From Culex pipiens pallens (lineage: Eukaryota; Arthropoda; Insecta; Diptera; Culicidae), in the NCBI RefSeq assembly GCF_016801865.2, contig NC_068938.1, positions 133,762,416 to 133,826,415 on the forward strand: a stretch of DNA of 64,000 bases, written 5' to 3'. Below, in pieces: positions 43,637 to 54,660 of this stretch; within the stretch, counting starts at the first letter, position 1, and each line of letters starts with the position of its first letter. The position numbers were made by a program, and so were the translations under genes. The notes below the pieces were generated by a model that worked only from the letters and a program-made list of their open reading frames with translations, made no database searches and was not told the DNA's origin.

Positions 43637-45477
43637 GAGCAGTTCTCTACGAAATCGGTCTTTTTTTTATATTAATTTTTGTATTTTTTAATCCGGCTTT
43701 TTTGGTACCTTTGGTATGCCCAAAGAAGCCATTTTGTATCATTAGTTTATCCATATAATTTTCCATTCAAATTTGGCAGCTGTCCATACAAAAATGATGT
43801 ATGAAAATTCAAAAATTGGTATCTTTTTTTTCGGCAAAGTTGTAGTTATAGATAAGGACTACACTGAAAAAAATACACACGGTAAATTTTTTGGTAGTTT
43901 TTAATTAAACTTTTTGTCGCTAAAACTTGATTTGCAAAAAACCTTATTTTATTTTTTCATATGTTTTAGGGGACATTAAATGCCAACTTTTCAGAAATTT
44001 CCAGGTCGTGCAAAAAAACTTTGACCGAGCTATGAATTTTTTAATCATTAGTGATTTTTTCAAAAAATCGAAATACTGGTCGCAAAAATTTTTCAGCTTC
44101 ATTTTTCGATGCAAAATTAAATTTTCAATCAAAAAGTACTTCAGTGAAATTTTGATAAAGTGCACCGTTCTCAAGTTATAGCAATTTTTGGGTTAGAAAC
44201 AGGTAAATTGATGTTTTCTAAGTCTCACCCATACATCCACCATTTTCTAATGTCAATATGGTGCTGAGATGCAATAGCCCGATTTTTAATGTTAAAATAT
44301 GAGACATTCGTGAAATTTTGTGATCTTTTCGATAAAAAATACTTTCAAATTTCTTGAATCAAGACTAACATTTCAAAAGGGCGTAATATTGAATGTTTGG
44401 GCCTTTTAAAATGTTAGTCTTGATTCAAAAAAAAAATGAAAGCATTTTTCATCAGAATCGAAATCAGAAATTTTAACGAATGTTTCATATTTTAACATTG
44501 AAAATTGGACCATTATTTGCTGAGCTATTGACATTAGAAAAAGGTGGGTTGTTTGTGTGAGACTTTGAAAACATCAATTTTCCTGTTTTCAAACCTTTGC
44601 AAGTTCAAAAAAGCAAAATATAGAGAATTTTCTCAGCTCTTCAAAATTTTCTTTTTCAAAAGTGGGCAAACATGTGCACTAATTTAAAAAAAAAAAGAAA
44701 AAAACGGCTATTTTCAAAAAAAAAAAAAAAAATGGCTTTAACTTTAAAACGGTGCACTTTATCAAAGTTCACTAAAGTACTTTTTGATTGCAAATTTCAC
44801 ATCAACAAATGAAGTTGAAAAATTTTTGCAACCGATATTTCGATTTTTTTTAAATCATCAGTATTGATTTAAACATTCATAACTCGATCAAAGATTTTTT
44901 GCACAACCTGGAAATTTCTGAAAAGTTGGTATTTGATGTCTCCTAAAACATATCAAAAAGTGAACAAAATAGTGTTTTTTGTAAATCAAGTTTTAGTGAC
45001 AAAAAAATAAATTAAAAACCACCAAAATTAGTTTTACCGTGTATCATTTTTTTCAGTGTAGTCGTTATCTACACGGAGAAAAAAGAGTTCCCAAAATCGT
45101 GAACAAGCGTTCATGAAAATGGGAACCTCGAACAAAGTGTTCAAATTTCATGGTACGTTTTTCAAAATCGTACCATGGGATTTGAACACTTTGTTCGAGG
45201 TTCCTATTTTCATGAACGCTTGTTCACGATTTTGGGAACTCTTTTTTCTCCGTGTATACCTACAACTTTGCCGAAGACACCAAATCAAACAAAAAAATCC
45301 TTCAAAATATACAGATTTTTGAATTTTCATACATCATTTTTGTATGGACAGCTGCCAAATTTGTATGGGAAATTATATAGACATACTAATGATGCAAAAA
45401 TGGCTATTTTGGGCATACCGGAGGCACCAAAAAAGTTTTAGTCGGATCAAAATTACTGAAAGCTGAGAGAATTGCTC
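43637..45477. mobile_element. Second palindromic transposon, 4-bp CAAA target duplication
   Basis: Ends 'gagcagttctctacgaaatc' and 'gctgagagaattgctc', flanked by CAAA (43633-43636 and 45478-45481). Arms are homologous to 40970-42891 but more diverged, with deletions in the right arm, and another palindromic MITE is inserted at 45071-45255. The centre lies near 44385. Confidence 0.85.
45071..45255. mobile_element. Near-perfect 185-bp palindromic MITE nested in the palindrome
   Basis: 'acacggagaaaaaagagttc' at the left pairs with 'gaactcttttttctccgtgt' at the right. 'aagcgttcatgaaaatggga', 'cgaacaaagtgttcaaat' and 'accatgggatttgaacactt' continue the pairing to a centre near 45163 ('gtacgtttttcaaaatcgtac'). 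Only a few mismatches exist, so it is young or under gene conversion. Confidence 0.85.
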
Positions 45478-46010
45478 CAAAGCAATATATTCGAAATCCA
45501 AGCTAATTATGTTTGATCAGAAATTAACTAAAATTTCTTTCTGTCAATTGGAACAGCTTCCCAATTCTAGCAGAGCCTGACGAAAAATCAGCAATTATTG
45601 AAATTGATTTGCATAATGCTAAGCAGTGAAATAGAGCCAAATCTCTAACATGTAAAATCATTCTTGCATTTGATCATTCTTTTCTTTTGATCTGCTCCAT
45701 CGAAATGAGTTCCCAGTAAAATTTGCTGGAGAAAAGGAAGAGAAAAAGGAGAAACTTTTGGTATTCAAATAGCTTAGGTTATCATTCAAATTATCATTAT
45801 CAATCTTCAAAAATTCAGCTTCCAAGAATCGATTGAGGCGTTTAGTTTCTAATAATAATGCCATGGCAATATTATATATTCGAAATCTGTGCTATTTATG
45901 TTTGATCAGAAATGAACTAAAATAATTCTAATGTTGAGCTGTGAAATAGAATCAAATCCTAACTTGTAAAAACATTCTTGCTCTTGATCTAAAATTTCTT
46001 CAAATACGAG
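45478..46010 (+). repeat. Diverged direct duplication around an empty insertion site
   Basis: 45482-45670 ('atattcgaaatccaagctaa', 'tgtttgatcagaaattaac', 'aaatagagccaaatctc') recurs in order at 45868-45995 ('atattcgaaatctgtgc', 'tgtttgatcagaaatgaac', 'aaatagaatcaaatcc'). 45690-45850 is the paralogue of the DNA that flanks the 40476-43552 element, so the locus predates those insertions. Confidence 0.6.
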
Positions 46011-47655
46011 TAAATTCTCAGCTTTCAAAACGCAGCTTCCACCCAAATTTCACTCCGTTCCACGCTCCCAAAACTCGCTCTAATCAACGAACCGTTTTCG
46101 AAAGGTGAGCAGCCTCAGCAGCTGTCGTTTTATAGCTCGTGTAGTTAAATTTTTGCATCTGTGCCAAAGTTGTGTTCATTAGGAAAAGTTTTTCCTCCAA
46201 TTCTGTGACTGTCTCTGTCTCTCCCTCTCTGGTGACATCTAGCCAACTCTGAACGACGACGCTGACGGAAATCGTTTGGAACATTTTCCATTTCACCCCT
46301 GACGCCGTTCTCACCTTCATCTCCGTTCTGGGGGGACTTTGGGACTTGAACGTAAACTGTAATTGTAACTGAGTTTTTGTTTGGACAGGGAGTTGGAATT
46401 TACCCTTTCATTTACAGTTTCTGAGGGTTTAGTTTTGTTGAGTAAATTTATTCAAGTTGATTCATTCTAGTTAATTTTATTTGCTGTTGAAATGGAACTC
46501 TTTCAGTCTTTATAATCATTCAAATTTGATTCAACGATTTTGAAATAGAATAAATAGAATAACATCATAAAAATAAATAATTCAAATTTAAATACCGTCC
46601 ATCGACTTACGCTGTCCCACCTGGCACAACTCATCTCCGAAAGACACCTTGCTCCAACACCTGGCGAGTGTGTAAAATTGCACGATCTTTTTTTCTTTCG
46701 TTCAAAAACGTCTAGCACCATTAAATTAACGATGGAGCGGGACGAAGTGGGGAGAAAATTCCACGTTTCGTTTCGCAAATTTTTCATTTCATATGTTCCG
46801 CATGCTTGAAGCGGCGTTTTACCGGCACCAGAAGACGACACAGACAGTCGACCTCTTCTGATTCTGCTGCTAGAACATCCTCCCCAAGATTGGCCCGAGT
46901 GTTGAAAGCTGTGACTACATTTTGTCGAAATGGGTCGAGACTGCTCGACTGCGGCCGTCCGATTAAATCGAGTGGAATAATATTACTTTATGATGGACAA
47001 TGCGTTTGAATTGGGGGAAAATTCTGCCGACAAAAGGTTGAACCTCGGGTTGAACTATTCATAAACCGATTCGAGATCCATCCAGGTTAAGCTATTATTT
47101 GTATTTTGGGTTTGAGATTTGACTAAACATTTGTGAATACTATTGTGCGATCAGTTCCTTGCTGGACTCGGTCGTTGGAAACGACAGTCGGCTCAACGAC
47201 CGACGAAATAGGTGGGGGGCAGATGCGGACATAAAAATGTCAAAACCTCTCCCCCCTCACTTCGTCTCACCATCCAGCTGTAGCTTTGTTGACAAACATA
47301 CGGAGCACGCGGTTGCATGATGGCGGCATCGAGCTAGAATTGGGAGTGATCAGGTGGTTAAAATTGTTTTTATTTTCAAGAAAAATAATATTTATTCCGA
47401 ATGAATAAAAAAATTGCGAGTATGTTCAAACAATTATTCCTGATGTCGGAGAAGTGATTTAAAATCCAAATTTTAACTCATATTTTTCCTATGAATTGAA
47501 CTTTTTCACACCGTTTGGAAACCCCTAGGTCTATCCACGACCGTTTACAATGACCGTGAGAAGATGCCAGAAAATCCAGCTACCAGCTAAATCCACAATA
47601 TCTTTATGATTAAAGAATCAATTTGCATCATTTGTTGGTCCTCATAGATCAACAT
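46010..47655. other. Low-repeat island, no recognised gene
   Basis: 46010-47340 is mixed to GC-rich and not repeated in the window. ORFs of 112 codons (46503-46841, minus) and 78 codons (46084-46320, minus) show no domain. The remaining part is AT-rich. Possibly intron or regulatory DNA. Confidence 0.35.
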
Positions 47656-47659
47656 GACG

Positions 47660-47830
47660 ATCACAATGTACCCTCAAAATCAGAAGTATCTCTCAAAAGG
47701 ATACTTTCTATCCTTTTTTTCAAGTTCACCCGCCGTCACCCTTTCAAAAGGGTATGTCAAAATCAGTACATTTTCGATACCAGACGACGGGTGAACTTAA
47801 AAAAGGATACTTTTGACTTTCAGTGTAAAT
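47660..47830. repeat. Imperfect palindromic MITE
   Basis: 'caaaaggatactttctatcc' and 'caagttcacccg' in the left half pair with 'cgggtgaactt' and 'aaaaaaggatactttt' in the right half. The ends are not sharply defined. Confidence 0.55.
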
Positions 47831-47922
47831 CATTCGGTAAGAACACATATTTTTCGGATTCATGGAATCGATAAAATTAAGTAGCAAACTCGGTCAAGGT
47901 TTAGGGGTCGCTGTCAAACGTA

Positions 47923-49177
47923 CAGTATGTAAAAAAAGTATTTACAATGCACATTTTGTGTTGAAACATGTAAACAATTTAAATACTACTACAAAAATCA
48001 AAAAAGGTGCAAAAAAAGTTTGTACACCCTTCGAAAAATAAGCATATGCATAAGCATAGGTGCCCACCCGCAGTTGCTACTCCGTTATTGACCAGGACCT
48101 CCAGAAGTTACATCCACGAGCCGTGGAAGATGAGTTTGTACACCCTTCGAACATAAACAAAGTTATTTGTTGACAAATCACAATGAATCCAGTCTTCCAA
48201 CTCCAAATAGACATCCTAGACTGATTAAAAAAAAATATTTTTGTTGAATATAAAGTTTACTAACTACTTAGTATAAAAGTTTATATAATTCTGGAAATTT
48301 TATATAATACTTATCTTAACTTAATTTCGCAAACGTTTAATTTAACTTAATGTCAATCTATTACCATAGAATTGCTAAATAAACATTTTGGAGTGGGTAT
48401 AACACCGTTTTGGGGTCTTCGTATCGATAGAGAAGATTTATCGTTGGAATTTCGTACCAACTCGGAATTACGTCATCGGAAAATCCGCCGGCATCCGAAC
48501 CGGTCCACGATTCACAAGTCAAACTATGTGACATCGGAAAGGGCATAAAATTTAAGATCTTTTGATACCCAGACATCTAGGTTTTCTATAAAACCCACGT
48601 TTTTTAATACCTAGGTAAAAACGTTGTTATGGTTTCGTTTGAGAAACCTGCCAAAAATGTATGAAATTTTGTAATTTTTGTTCTCGTGGATCAAACTTAC
48701 TTTTTGCTCAGGTATTTAAAAACGTGGGTAATAGATTGACATCTAGTTAAATTAAACGTTTTCGAAATTAAGTTAAGATAAGTTTTATATAAAATTTCCA
48801 GAGTTATATAAACTTTTATACTAAGTAGTTAGTAAACTTTATATTCAATCCAAATTATTTTTTTAATCAGTCAAGGATGCCTATTTGGAGTTGGAAGACT
48901 GGATTCATGGTGATTTGTCAACAAATAACTTTGTTTATGTTAATTTTTCGAAAGGTGTACAAACTTTTTTTGCACCTTTTTTGATTTTTGTAGTAGTATT
49001 TGTTATATATCTTTTTATAGAAATCATCTTTTCATGAGCTTTTTGTACCAAAATGTTCGGCATGTGTTTCTGAACAAAACGTAGTACTAGGTTATTGTCA
49101 AACTTGAAATTGTTTACATGTTTCATCACAAAATGTGCATTGTGCCCTAGGGGTGTAAATACTTTTTTTACATACTG
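47923..49177. mobile_element. Tc1-type TA-target element with very long inverted arms
   Basis: The ends 'cagtatgtaaaaaaagtatt' and 'aatactttttttacatactg' are flanked by TA (47921-47922 and 49178-49179). Inverted pairing continues inward through 'aaaaaggtgcaaaaaaagtt', 'agtcttccaactccaaatag' and 'taaagtttactaactactta' to about 48360 and 48730, giving arms near 440 bp. The unpaired core (48370-48720) contains a 71-codon minus-strand ORF starting 'MSGYQKILNFMPF'. It is not a transposase that I recognise. Confidence 0.8.
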
Positions 49178-49194
49178 TAGAAGTTAGTTAACAA

Positions 49195-50153
49195 ATCAGT
49201 TCTAGAATTTTAACCCGGATCTCTTTGAAGTCTTTCACATAGTTACATTTCATACCAGAATATCACACTAGACAAAGTTTTGATGGCATTGACATCAAAT
49301 ATGAGCATTACAAAATATCTGAGATCCGGTTTCATAAAAAGTGTATAATTAACACTTAAGTGGTCATTACTTTTGATAGGGTTGACAAATCTTTAACCTT
49401 TTGGACGCGTTGGAAATGTTTTTGCCTTCCTCGCCTCAATGGAGAAAGGCTATTAAATCACTCGAAAAATGAACTTCTTTATTCGACCTCCTAGACCCAC
49501 CTTCACGTATACCTATCGACTCAGAATCAAATTCTGAACAAATGTCTGTGCGTGTGTCTGGATGTGAGTCCGTGCACCCAAAAATATGCACTCGATTATC
49601 TCCGGACTTGCTGAACCGATTTAGACTGTTTTGGTCTAATTCGATCCGTCTTGGGGTCCCACAAGACCCAAGTTAATATTATGAAGTTTAGAAAAGTACT
49701 TCAAAAGTTGTGCTAGAAAAACGGTTTTAGCTAAACTTCGGAAGATAAAAAAGGGTGGTTTTTGTGAGAAAACCCGTCATGCTATATATTGTTAGAAAGG
49801 TATTTGAAAGACAATCTGACAACCCCACCAAAAGTTATGAGCACTTAAGGGTTATTTATACACTTTTTTTAGGCCGGATCTCAAATATTTTGATGAAAAA
49901 GATGTCCGGATCTATTATGTGACCCATCGTTGGATAGGTAATCAAAAGACTTTTCCAACGAGCCCAAAAGATTGAAGATCTGACAACCCTATCAAAAGTT
50001 ATGAGTACCTTAGTGTTTTCAATACACTTTTTTTGAGGCCTGATCTCAGATATTTTGATAAAAATAATTGTTATTTATACGCTGTGTAGTGTATTCACTT
50101 TATGAATGCAAGGAAGGCACCAACCACCTAAAGGTGGATTATGTAACGTTTTT
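49195..50153 (+). mobile_element. GCCTTCCTCAC family element inserted in an older copy
   Basis: 49195-49423 carries satellite-like phrases ('gagatccggtttcataaaaa', 'gacgcgttggaaatg') of an older copy. At 49424 a new copy begins 'gccttcctcgcctcaatgga' and ends 'gcaaggaaggc', a hairpin 'ccacctaaaggtgg' and 'attatgtaacg'. It contains fewer than two satellite units and has no microsatellite. Confidence 0.7.
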
Positions 50154-50159
50154 CTATAC

Positions 50160-50508
50160 CTTTCTCTGTATAACAAGACAATTTTTCTTACAAAAACCAC
50201 ACTTTTTACAATCTTTCGAAACTTAGTCGAAATGGGATTTTAAGCATAATTTTTGAAGTACTTATCTGACATGTTAATTTTGAAAAGAGACCTATGGAAA
50301 CCCAGTACGGATCGAATGGACCCAAAACGTGTAAAATCCGTCCAACCAATCCGGAGATAATCGAGTGACAATTTTTTGGCCACATACTATACACACACCC
50401 ACACAGACATTTGCTCAGAACATTATTCTGTGTCAATATGTTTGCATGAAAGTGTTCATTTTTCGAGTGATATTATAGCCTTTCCTCAGTAAGGTCAGGA
50501 TGGCAAAA
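50160..50508 (-). mobile_element. GCCTTCCTCAC family, truncated inverted copy
   Basis: Read on the minus strand it starts near 50508 ('gccatcctgaccttactgag') and runs through phrases 'ttgggtccattcgatccgta' and 'gggtttccataggtctc'. The satellite part is missing. It lies tail to tail with the preceding copy. Confidence 0.6.
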
Positions 50509-50721
50509 CAATCATTCCACATTATTATTTATTTTAAAACACTCAATCAAATTTTAAGGATTATCGCCAATCCTTAATTGTTTATATTTTGCACAAATAA
50601 TTCACTTTGCCCATGGTTTCTAAAATTAAACATTATTTTCGTAAATCAGTATGTTCATGATTCTGATTGTTATATACTTCTCAGAGAAAATAGGTAGGGT
50701 ATTTTAACCATTACATTCATC

Positions 50722-50806
50722 ATCCCGGTACGAGAATCGAACTCACGACCTCTGGATTGGAAACCCAGCACGCCGCTAGTCGAAACCCATCCCCTACCGG
50801 TCAGTA
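50722..50806 (-). tRNA. tRNA-like sequence (pseudogene or SINE head)
   Basis: On the minus strand, 'ctagcggcgtgctgggtttc' is followed by a 4-5 bp stem closing a tttccaa loop (anticodon would be TCC), then 'gtgagttcgattctcg', a good box B. The acceptor stem does not close well, so a functional tRNA is unlikely. The downstream minus-strand phrase 'ggttaaaataccctac' also occurs at 26531-26546. Confidence 0.45.
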
Positions 50807-50830
50807 TTCCCAGTGAGCATATTTACTCTT

Positions 50831-51309
50831 TTAACACTGGTACGCCCAACGCATGTCCAACTTACACGGACGCCCAAGCCTCCCAAAAAAGTTGGAACGG
50901 TAACTTCAACTCGCTGGTTCTCGGGCATAACTCAACCAATCGGGACGATTCTTGTTTCCAGTGATTTGTAAGAATGTCTAGATGATCTTAAAATTTTGCA
51001 GAACTTGATTTGATCAAATCTGTAATTTCTGCGACCGAAAACATCGTTCACCTTTTTCTAAAACAACTGCCTCCGCGGATTTTTTGGCGATTTTTTTTTA
51101 CACGCGAAAAAAAAAGTTGGAACGATGTTTTTGATCGCAAAAATGACAGATTTGATCAAATTAAATTCTGCAAAGTTCTAGAATCATCTAGACATCCTAA
51201 CAAATCACTGGAAAGAAGAATCATCTTGATTAGTTGAGTTATGCCCGAGAACCAGCGAGTTGAAGTTACCGTTCCAACTTTTTTGGAGCCTTGGGCGTTG
51301 GAATGTTAA
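50831..51309. mobile_element. TTAA-target foldback MITE
   Basis: TTAA at both edges (50831-50834 and 51306-51309). 'acgcccaacgcatgtccaac' pairs with the 'gggcgtt' terminus, and 'ggaacggtaacttcaactcg' with 'gagttgaagttaccgttcc'. It is the same family as 12689-13171, independently inserted. piggyBac-type by target only. Confidence 0.75.
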
Positions 51310-51315
51310 GGGATC

Positions 51316-51416
51316 TGACATTGCCGAGCCAAACAGGAATCGAACCCATCACCTTCCGCTTACAAGGTGAAACTCGTACCCTCACGGCCACGGAAGCTCG
51401 GCTAAACCATTAGTGG
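51316..51416 (-). tRNA. tRNA-like sequence (pseudogene or SINE head)
   Basis: Minus strand reads 'ccgagcttccgtggccgtga', then an 'accttgtaagcggaaggt' arm and 'gggttcgattcctg', a good box B. The anticodon loop is one base too long and the acceptor pairing is weak. It sits directly beside the TTAA MITE. Confidence 0.45.
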
Positions 51417-51675
51417 ACCCTTTAGTAGAACCGATGACCATTTTTTCCAATTTTTCAGCATTTCAAGCATTTTCAAGCACAAACCAATCTAAAGTCTTTT
51501 GAACCATCCTGAAATTTTTAAGTTAAGTGCACTATATTTTTGATCTAAATAGTTAAAAATTAAATCAATATCAATATGCATGATTAAAAAAATGCAAAAA
51601 ATACTTTTTTTGCAATTCCGTCGTGAAACTCTTTTCTGTTATTCTCGAACGACGAAACAGCCTACTTTTCTCTAC

Positions 51676-51948
51676 CGAAAATAACAGAATCGAATAGTAT
51701 GTATGTATGTATGTATGATCCCCATACCCGCAGGCAACTTGGTCCTGAAACACATGTGAGCGCTAGGTGAACAATTCGATCATCTTTTACTCCGTAATCT
51801 GTACACCCACGTGCATAAGTTTTTTTGCACGAATTTTAATGCTACAAATTCCGGCGCATAGATCAAAATGGTTTCCCGCTTCCCTCCCCAAGCGCCGGAA
51901 ATTTGTAGCGGGTGTAGGGACACTTCGAAAATAACAGAATCGAATAGT
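51676..51948 (-). mobile_element. 5'-truncated non-LTR element with 23-bp target duplication
   Basis: The insert (51699-51925) is flanked by a perfect 23-bp direct repeat (51676-51698 and 51926-51948) containing 'aataacagaatcgaatagt'. On the minus strand it ends in a (cata)n tail. This tail plus a long duplication indicates target-primed reverse transcription. The minus-strand frame 'QVACGYGDHTYIHTY' is the kind of tail reading found in truncated LINE copies. Confidence 0.7.
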
Positions 51949-52379
51949 GACCCTTTTCAAAATAAATGCTGGAAAGTTCTACTTTTCAGCACTGAAATGG
52001 GTGCTGAAAAGTAGATATTTTCAACACTTGTTTGGAAAAGTAATACTTTTCAAAAAAAATTTGATTTAAATGATTTATTGACTACATGCATGGACATTTA
52101 ACCTAGAATTCTATTCGAAGGGTGTTTGCGGAATTGCAAAAAAAATAAATTTATGGAACTCGTTGCAAAACTTGATTTTTTCAACAACTTGTTGGATAAA
52201 TGTACGACTCGTGCTGAAAGAATCATCTTTTTGCAACTTGTTGCATAAACTACTATTACATCATGTTTAAAAAAAACTCAAGTAAATACACAGTTGTCAT
52301 CATTTTTGTATGATAAATTAACAGGGTTCCATTTTTGGGAAAGTTGGTTTGTCTGTTGTCCTATATTGGACCCCATTAA

Positions 52380-54190
52380 TTTTGCTCGAAATCGAGTAGT
52401 TACAATCACTCAGCTCCCCCCTCCCCTCCTTAAGGTGTCCTCGTGGTTCATGGATGGTCTCTACCTAAAAAATATTTTGTCGGAAGGACGCTTAGAGGGT
52501 CCTTTTCAAATATCCGTGATCTAGAAAATATTTCATCTAGGGATTTTTGAATTTTCCATTTTTTTTAAATTTTTCATATATTTCAAGGAGGCGCGCGATA
52601 CTTCTTGAATCTTTACCTAAAACGATGCTTTGTGAATGATCGTGTACCTTCATCAAAATATACAGCAATTCCATTTGAAAAGAGCCTAAACCGAAAAAAA
52701 AGTTCTCCGATAGGGCTCAACATTTTTCTGGGGGTTCCTTGGCCAAAATAATAAGACCCGTATTTTTTTGTGTGGCCATTAGGGTGACCTACATCGTGCT
52801 AGGGTGGTTCGACAAATGGCAATTTTCGTCATTTTTCGCAAAAACCACTTTTTTCAAAAAATCATATCTCCGCGCCATTTCATCTGACTTTAGCTGTCTT
52901 AGACGCAAAAGAAAGGTGATGAGTTTGGCTATTTGGGAAAAATAGTACGAAGTTCCAAAAGTCTAGCTTAACTATTGAAAAAGTCGTATGAAAACTTAAA
53001 ATGGCGTTTTGACCGTGTCTGGACCAAAGAGCCTATGTCTGAAAATATTTTTATCGGATTCCTCGGAAAATTTCACATAAAATATCAAAAAATTGGCGAT
53101 GTCGAACCGTACGTTTCCAAGATATGATTTAAAAAAAAATAAAAACTGAGTTTTTCGACGCGCCACGCGCAAAAACAGGAAAATGACGAAATCGGCAAAA
53201 ATCAACTTTTTTCACTAAAACTGCGATAACTTCAAAATTTCAGCGATGACCTATACATGTTTGGGTACCAAAAGTTGCGTCTTTCAATTACGAAAATTTT
53301 GATACCCAAACATGTATAGGTCATCGCTGAAATTTTGAAGTTATCGCAGTTTTAGTGAAAAAAGTTGATTTTTTGCCGATTTCGTCATTTTCCTGTTTTT
53401 GCGCGTGGCGCGTCGAAAAACTCAGTTTTTATTTTCAAAAAATCATATCTTGGAAACGTACGGTTCGACATCGCCAAATTTTTGATATTTTATGTGAAAT
53501 TTTCCGAGGAATCCGATAAAAATATTTTCAGACATAGGCTCATTGTTCCAGACACGGTCATAACGCCATTTTAGGTTTTCATACGACTTTTTCAATAGTT
53601 AAGCTGGATTTTTGGAACTTTGTACTATTTTTCCCAAATAGCCAAACTCATCACCTTTCTTTTGCGTCTAAGACAGCTAAAATCGGATGAAATGGCGCGG
53701 AGATATGATTTTTCGAAAAAAGTGATTTTTGCGAAAAATTACGAAAATTGCCATTTTTTGAACCACCCTAGCACGATGTAGGTCACCCTAATGGCCAAAC
53801 AAAAAAATACGGGTCTAATTATTTTGGCCAAGGAACCCCAGAAAAATTTTGAGCCCGATCGGAGAACTTTTTTTTCGGTTTAGGCTCTTTTCAAATGGAA
53901 TTGCTAATATGAAAAAAAAGGGGGTTGTATAGCGATTGTCCACGATCCATACAAAAAAGATTAAAAGATTTTTTTTTGTATGGACAATGGTCCTCGAGGG
54001 GGCGGGGGGAAGGGGGTGTAACAGATTCCCGAAAAAGTGTCCACGTGGTTTATGGATGGTCCCTCACTGATATTTCTAGATTGAAATTTTAAAACAACCA
54101 TGAGTCATGGGTTTCCTATGAAGATAGGACCTTTTCAAAATTAAATCTAGATTTGAGAAGGACGCTCTAAGCGTCCTTCCGTCCTGCTCC
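52380..54190. repeat. Remnants of GGGACCATCC-type MITEs around a foldback
   Basis: 'ggtgtcctcgtggttcatgg' (52434) and 'gtgtccacgtggtttatgga' (54038) are the right ends of the family seen intact at 5140-5299. 'ggaaggacgcttagagggtc' (52490) and 'gaaggacgctctaagcgtcc' (54155) also correspond on the two sides of the foldback. Confidence 0.5.
52664..53905. mobile_element. 1.24-kb foldback element
   Basis: 'agcaattccatttgaaaaga' at the left pairs with 'tcttttcaaatggaattgct' at the right, and pairing continues ('ggtgacctacatcgtgctag', 'tcatctgactttagctgtct', 'tttcagcgatgacctataca') to a centre near 53285. Arms are about 600 bp with only scattered mismatches. No target duplication was resolved. Confidence 0.85.
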
Positions 54191-54209
54191 ACAAGCGGAA
54201 AACGTTTTT

Positions 54210-54660
54210 TTTTTGGGTTATTTTAAGCATCTGTGCAAATTTTGAGCGAAATTGGATGAGATTAACCCATTGATATCCGAGCCTTAAGTTAGTGAAAAAA
54301 AATGTTTTTCATACAAAAATGACTTTTTTCGTCCGCTAATAACTTTTCAGGATCGAGTTTTACAGCTTTGGTATGTTCTACAAAGTTGTAGAGCATTAAT
54401 TTTTTCAATAAGAATCTCACTTTTGGGAATATTTGGATGGAAGTAGTGCACCGTGCAGACAAAACCGTAAGAAACATGCGTTTTCCATACATTTTTTCTA
54501 TTTTTCCCATACAAACTTCACCTCCAAGTATCAATGGGTAAATGATGACCGATTTTGCCCATATTTGGCCCAGAGTCCTAAAATAAGTCAAGGAACAATA
54601 TTCAGCTTGTGGAGCGAAGTTTAGAAAAAAAGTCCCATATTCTGGGCACCCTAGTGTGCA
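54210..54660. repeat. Unclassified repeat-like segment
   Basis: The sequence has the style of the other non-coding repeats ('aagttgtagagcattaattt', 'tcccatacaaacttcacctc') and ends 'ctgggcaccctagtgtgcaa'. There is no second copy in the window and no coding sequence. Confidence 0.35.

Noticed and set aside
48361..48576. 71-codon frame in the Tc1-type element as its transposase
   Set aside because: Too short and without helix-turn-helix or DDE features. Kept only as a finding on possible captured sequence.
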